NCBI GenBank assembly: GCA_002501085.1
Contig: DLRL01000052.1
Location: forward strand, 645-55,226
Length of the DNA stretch: 54,582 bases
Origin: Gemmatimonadales bacterium UBA7889
GTDB lineage: Bacteria; Gemmatimonadota; Gemmatimonadetes; Longimicrobiales; Gaopeijiaceae
Reading direction: 5' to 3'
Shown: positions 50,864 through 54,582 of the stretch, one piece after another
Numbering within the stretch: the stretch's first letter is position 1
Layout: the number at the start of each line of letters is the position of its first letter
Notes under the pieces: generated by a model
Seen by the model: only the letters and a program-made list of their open reading frames with translations
What the model was told of the DNA's origin: nothing
Database searches by the model: none
Position numbers and translations under genes: made by a program

Positions 50864-51424
50864 CTAACCTACCCAGGTCGTGAAATCTATAGCTGATTTG
50901 CGAGACTTCTGTTCCGGCACGCTAGCTGGCTCACCGAGGTGGATCGTCGCGACGATCCGTTCTCCATCAGCCACCCCCACTGCTGATCGCGCTAACGGAT
51001 CCTCCATGACCGCACCACTCTTAATATGCGCCCCTAAACCCATATGGTGGGCGGCCAAGGATAGGTTCTGGAGTCCCATAAATACTGCAGCATAATCTTC
51101 CTCGCAGACTTCAGGATTTTCATCAAGTACCAATGTGCTCGCAATCATGCAAGGGAGCGCTTCATGTGCATTAGCGACCTTGAGAATCACAGCCTCCGCC
51201 GCCCCAGAATCCTCTACTCTCTTCGCCTTTCTTCTACCCAAAGCAGCACCGTACGCATAACGAGCCTTGGGGCCAAGCACATAGAATCTCCACGGCTCAG
51301 TCATTCGATGGTTCGGAGCTTGAACTACAGCCTCAAGTAATTGCTCAATCTCCTCTCGCGTTACGGTTCGCTCCGTAAACTCCTTGATGGAGCGACGCTC
51401 ATGAATTGTCTGGAAAATACTCAT
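50864..51424 (-). CDS. Nitroreductase-family protein
   Basis: FMN-dependent oxidoreductase of 186 residues. The N-terminal ERRSIKEFTERTVTREEIEQLLEAVVQAPNHRMTEPWRF is the classic family opening, with the Arg-Arg-Ser FMN-phosphate contacts and APNHR in place of the usual APSSHN. Residues near 120-140 (AAVFMGLQNLSLAAHHMGLGAHIKSG) form the second FMN segment. The C-terminus ends IHLGEPA, typical of the family. The substrate is unknown. It is a single gene between the peptidase and the MBL hydrolase. Confidence 0.9.
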   Translation of the reverse strand: MSIFQTIHERRSIKEFTERTVTREEIEQLLEAVVQAPNHRMTEPWRFYVLGPKARYAYGAALGRRKAKRVEDSGAAEAVILKVANAHEALPCMIASTLVLDENPEVCEEDYAAVFMGLQNLSLAAHHMGLGAHIKSGAVMEDPLARSAVGVADGERIVATIHLGEPASVPEQKSRKSAIDFTTWVG

Positions 51425-51511
51425 TTCGGAAAGTAGTCCATTGGGGATAATTACGAGTGGTTGAGGTAGCTAAAGAAAGCAATCAAGAGATCCTCTAGCT
51501 ATCAACGGAAC

Positions 51512-52459
51512 CTAGTACACGTCCAGATCCTTCCCGGATGCTAGCGGGCCATTATATCCAGCCGCCCGAATCTCGTTAACGAGCCCCGTATCGTCTGTAC
51601 CCCAAAACAGGTGGTGATAAAGCACCAGCATACCCGGCCTAGAGCGATTGGCGATATCAGCAAGCTCGGTCGTCGAGGTGTGGAACTGCGAGTGGTAAGC
51701 CTGCCATTCTGGCGGTCGTGTAGTAAAACGCTCGGCACTGTACACCTCGTGTAGGAGGATGTCACAGCCATCACACGCCTCCACCAGAGATTCACTCGGC
51801 GCCGCATCACCACTAATCACTATCGTCCGATCAGGTCCCTCAAAACGGTAGCCATAAGAGTACTTCCAAGATCCATGTTTCACCGGAATCGCATACACGC
51901 GAACGAGTTCGTCTTCGTACACAAGCCCTGGCTCGATCTCATGAGTATTCGGTCTGTACCCGTCGCGATTCGCGCCCCGCGGTTCGAGCCCGTCGAGCCG
52001 GATGGAGATGTCGTCAGCCCAGGCCTCCGCTATGCCACTCATCATCCGCTGTATCCCTGGAGGCCCGAAAACATTCAGAGGATCAGGACGATCGAGCACC
52101 CAAGGGCTATAAAGCAAATCTGGAAGACCAACAGTATGATCGGAATGCAGGTGGGTAATGAAAACATGGTTGAGGCCCGACGCTGACAGTGCGGGCATAT
52201 CCTTCTCGCGTGCTGCCAGAGCCGCGCGGCGAACAATGCCGGGGCCAGCATCAATGAGGTAGGCACGATCATCAACCACCACTGCAGTCGCGGGACCTGA
52301 CCGTTCTGGGTCCGCATTGGGTGTTCCTGTCCCTAATAAAACAAGCCGAGTGCGGGGTATCGCCTGTGCGTCCAACCTCACTGGGCTAACAGTGAACCCG
52401 ATAATTATCCCAACCAAGAATATCATTCGGCTTGCGTTTAGCCTCAGTCCCTTCTCCAT
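51512..52459 (-). CDS. Secreted MBL-fold metal-dependent hydrolase
   Basis: Metallo-beta-lactamase-fold enzyme. The metal motif THLHSDH is at 102-108 of the chosen form, with GTGTPNADPERSGPATAVVVDD before it and VISGDAAPSESLVEACDGCDILLHEVY giving later ligands. The frame runs to 52528, but ATG 52459 has GGAG 5 bases upstream and places a signal peptide (SRMIFLVGIIIGFTVSPVRLDAQA) near the N-terminus, so I use it. The layout resembles RNase-Z/arylsulfatase-like MBL hydrolases. The location is probably periplasmic; the substrate is unknown. Confidence 0.85.
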   Translation of the reverse strand: MEKGLRLNASRMIFLVGIIIGFTVSPVRLDAQAIPRTRLVLLGTGTPNADPERSGPATAVVVDDRAYLIDAGPGIVRRAALAAREKDMPALSASGLNHVFITHLHSDHTVGLPDLLYSPWVLDRPDPLNVFGPPGIQRMMSGIAEAWADDISIRLDGLEPRGANRDGYRPNTHEIEPGLVYEDELVRVYAIPVKHGSWKYSYGYRFEGPDRTIVISGDAAPSESLVEACDGCDILLHEVYSAERFTTRPPEWQAYHSQFHTSTTELADIANRSRPGMLVLYHHLFWGTDDTGLVNEIRAAGYNGPLASGKDLDVY

Positions 52460-52583
52460 CAGTTCTCCGGAAAGCATTGGTTGTGTGTGGGCAGTTGATG
52501 GGTCAGCCACGTATACCTCAATACTCAAGTCTAAGGAAGCATAATAACCCTAGGAGTATGGAACCGCGCCGTGGGCTCTCAGT

Positions 52584-54582
52584 TCACCAAGACTCCATTC
52601 TATCCTGAGCGGTAAAGAATAATATTCGCTCCTTTACGGGATCCCCTGTCAAACGGGCCCAGGCATCCGCATAAAGGTCAACTTGCTTACGGTAAGTTTT
52701 GATTCGAGAACTAAAATCCGGATCTGTACCCAGGTCCGTCTTGTAGTCGGCAATCACCCAACCTCCGTCTTCCCTGAACGCCAGATCAACTACCCCTTCG
52801 ATCACCCGTAATAGAGTTTCTTCCTCCTCGACAGAGGATTCATTGCCCATTTTAGGATCCTCTGTAGTCGAAAAAATATCTATCTGTCTAGCAGTCAGGG
52901 ACCTTGAGGCAGGCTTCTTCCTACTCTTTGAACCTTCAGAATCACCGACGGCTTGGATTCCTTTGTGCTGCACGGCAAACGGCACCTCAACCATCATCTT
53001 GTCGGCTTCCTGTGCTCGGGTCCACAGTTCCGAAGCACGCACGGCTTCTACCGCCTGAAGAAGTTCGGTAAGCTCGATCGGCTCTCCTAGATCATCGAGC
53101 GGGCGCAGATATTCTCGCAGAAGGTCTCGGCATATAGTCCTAAGAAACTCAGGTGGAGGATCAACTGCGGCTGCTGCCAGGGCACCGTGAACTACGCTGC
53201 CCCAAGAAAACCCCCGAGAGATCTCTACTGGGTCATCTTCATCAGACCTAGTAGCCACAGACTCTTCCGAGATAACTTCATCCTTCTCCACGATTCGAGT
53301 GACAGACCTATACTCGAATGAAGGCTTGGCCAACCTGCTTAGCCTATCAGTTGTTGCCTTACGATCTCGCTCGATCACCTCCTTCTTAAGAGAGAGTTCC
53401 GCTCGTGGCTCTGGTTCATCAGCCGTCATGAGCTGACCCTCAGGCTCCAGTTTTGTCAGCAAGGGATCGAGTTTAAGCCACGGTGACTGCTCATTATGGG
53501 GATATCTTGCGACCAAGAGTTCACTCTTTGCTCTGGTGACTGCCACATAGAGGAGCCTTACTTCCTCTGCCTCCTGAAAGCGTTTTTCAGTTTCTTCGTT
53601 ATCGTCCCAGTCTGGAGCAGTGGCTAAAGTTCGAGACCCACGCATCACCTTCAGATAACCCGAGGCTGGGCCATCTTCGTCCCGACGAACATGGAGCTTT
53701 GGTTTCCGGGATCCGGCTCCAGCAGGATCTGCGAGAACAACCACGTCCGCCTCGAGGCCCTTGGCCTGGTGCAAGTTCATCAGTCGAATCACCCCTGAAC
53801 GCCCTGGTTCGAGTGGAGCCTCAACCCGAGTCACTGCGAAAGCCGATCGCAGTGCCCTCAAAACACCGGGTAGTGAGGCATCACCGGCTAACGTGGTAGC
53901 CTGAACGATTTCGAGCGCGTACACGAGGGTGCCAGCTCTGAGCGCGCCCAATTCTCCCGCTGCTGCGTAAGGCAGGATCCCTAACTCGCTAATCACTCCG
54001 GATATAAAAATGTCGGCCGGCGACGTGGCAGTCTCCCGCCACCAACTGTTCAGCTTGTTCAGAGCTTCGATCACCATCGGATGACCAATGGAATGGACCT
54101 CCATCACATCGAAGTGCCCTCCATCCTCTTGGTGTTGTAGCATTTGCTCGTAGTCGATCCCGAAGAACAGTCCTACCAAAACTGCTACGACCTTGATCGG
54201 ATTTCCTGGATCAATCATGCATTCGAGGAGCACTTGAAGTTCTTGAAGTTCTTTCTCCGCGCTGACGCCGGCGCCAGTGACTTGAACCGGGAGTCCCCAT
54301 TCTTCTAGCGCATGCGCATAGACACTGAGTTGCTTTGTGTCCCGCGTTAGGATCATGAAATCACCTGGTACACGCTCTCCTGCAGTGAGTCGACTATTGA
54401 TCCATGTTGCCAGACGGGCAGCGTCCTCCTCGGCAATCAACTTCCGATTGTTACGGGGCTGATGACCTATTTCATACCAATACACCCCATCGGCTGCACT
54501 CGAATTACTCACCCAAGTATTCAGAGGCTGAAACGAGGCCTGCTCCTCGCTCCCTTCCCCCGGGAACAAGCCACCCTTGCCG
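52584..54582 (-). CDS. AddA/RecB-type helicase-nuclease, C-terminal part
   Basis: The gene enters from beyond the right edge: the frame is open to base 54582, so the N-terminal helicase core is missing. Seen are superfamily-1 helicase C-terminal motifs: DFMILTRDTKQLSVYAHALEEWGLPVQVTG, MNLHQAKGLEADVVVLADP (motif V-like) and VRLLYVAVTRAKSELLVAR (motif VI). Then comes a PD-(D/E)XK nuclease of the AddAB/RecB type: VVDLAFREDG followed by GGWVIADYKTD (the D and K of the motif), and a final YRKQVDLYADAW. The enzyme repairs DNA ends. A cysteine Fe-S cluster was not seen. Confidence 0.9.
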   Translation of the reverse strand, partial: GKGGLFPGEGSEEQASFQPLNTWVSNSSAADGVYWYEIGHQPRNNRKLIAEEDAARLATWINSRLTAGERVPGDFMILTRDTKQLSVYAHALEEWGLPVQVTGAGVSAEKELQELQVLLECMIDPGNPIKVVAVLVGLFFGIDYEQMLQHQEDGGHFDVMEVHSIGHPMVIEALNKLNSWWRETATSPADIFISGVISELGILPYAAAGELGALRAGTLVYALEIVQATTLAGDASLPGVLRALRSAFAVTRVEAPLEPGRSGVIRLMNLHQAKGLEADVVVLADPAGAGSRKPKLHVRRDEDGPASGYLKVMRGSRTLATAPDWDDNEETEKRFQEAEEVRLLYVAVTRAKSELLVARYPHNEQSPWLKLDPLLTKLEPEGQLMTADEPEPRAELSLKKEVIERDRKATTDRLSRLAKPSFEYRSVTRIVEKDEVISEESVATRSDEDDPVEISRGFSWGSVVHGALAAAAVDPPPEFLRTICRDLLREYLRPLDDLGEPIELTELLQAVEAVRASELWTRAQEADKMMVEVPFAVQHKGIQAVGDSEGSKSRKKPASRSLTARQIDIFSTTEDPKMGNESSVEEEETLLRVIEGVVDLAFREDGGWVIADYKTDLGTDPDFSSRIKTYRKQVDLYADAWARLTGDPVKERILFFTAQDRMESW

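Overview
The window reads as a chromosomal segment of a Gram-negative, free-living heterotroph of roughly even base composition. Supporting signs are an outer-membrane porin, several lipoproteins, a TRAP transporter and secreted proteins. Large secreted beta-propeller (BNR/sortilin-like) proteins, carboxypeptidase-regulatory-like proteins, secreted M20 peptidases and a NamZ-type muramidase together recall Gemmatimonadota, probably a marine or host-associated lineage. This is an inference from gene content, not a marker-gene result. GTG and TTG starts are common, and many minus-strand genes overlap by a few bases in operons. I saw no rRNA, tRNA, CRISPR array, transposase or phage gene.

Layout. 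1-3.3 kb: end of a TRAP substrate-binding protein, an AlkA-type DNA glycosylase, and the TRAP permease pair dctQ-dctM. 3.3-4.2 kb: an SDR reductase. 4.3-13.7 kb: a compact phosphate island of pstS, a phoU fused to a dead phosphatase-like domain, pstC, pstA and two different pstB genes. A divergent phosphate-type porin and phoB-phoR follow, with 11-bp-spaced repeats in the shared control region. 13.8-22.6 kb: a DRE-TIM acyltransferase, a DUF1499 protein, an unknown lipoprotein, small membrane proteins, TerB, TPR proteins, CutA, a long-chain acyl-CoA ligase, OsmC and a Trm112-like fusion. 22.7-24.4 kb: a tightly coupled PTPS-FolE-SDR operon that looks like tetrahydrobiopterin synthesis. 24.8-31.9 kb: Nfo, FumC, two more SDRs (one pteridine-reductase-like), thioredoxin reductase, ferredoxin-NADP reductase, a Nudix hydrolase and a small unknown protein. 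32.1-36.1 kb: rho with a promoter and attenuator-like leader, an unknown protein and a FakA-FakB (DAK2-DegV) fusion. 36.3-42.7 kb: an aldehyde dehydrogenase, ThyX, a probable selenoprotein, a malonyl-CoA-synthetase-like ligase and a sodium:solute symporter. 42.9-54.6 kb: a small lipoprotein, NamZ, a giant BNR protein, a regulatory-like-domain protein, an M20 peptidase, a nitroreductase, an MBL hydrolase and the C-terminal part of an AddA/RecB-type helicase-nuclease.

Most notable. (1) 38821-39414 is one reading frame interrupted by a single TGA placed exactly at the second position of a CxxC redox motif (CxxU). A bacterial SECIS-like hairpin lies just downstream. It would be called as two fragments by ordinary gene finders but is best read as an AhpD/CMD-family selenoprotein. 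(2) The two PstB ATPases carry complementary defects: one lacks the LSGGQ signature, the other lacks the Q-loop Gln and H-loop His. This predicts an asymmetric heterodimeric phosphate importer with one active and one degenerate ATP site. (3) PhoU is fused to an ArsC/LMW-phosphatase-like domain that has lost its catalytic Cys and P-loop Arg, suggesting a sensor or regulatory role within the same phosphate system. (4) A eukaryote-like PTPS, GTP cyclohydrolase I and an SDR are translationally coupled.

How the parts work together. The phosphate island covers outer-membrane entry (porin), periplasmic capture (PstS), import (PstCA plus two PstB) and signalling (PhoU fusion to PhoR to PhoB). The pterin genes may supply reduced pterin; the pteridine-reductase-like SDR and ThyX hint at unusual folate/pterin economy. 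The FakAB fusion, acyl-CoA ligases, SDRs and TRAP/SSS transporters point to scavenging of fatty and organic acids.
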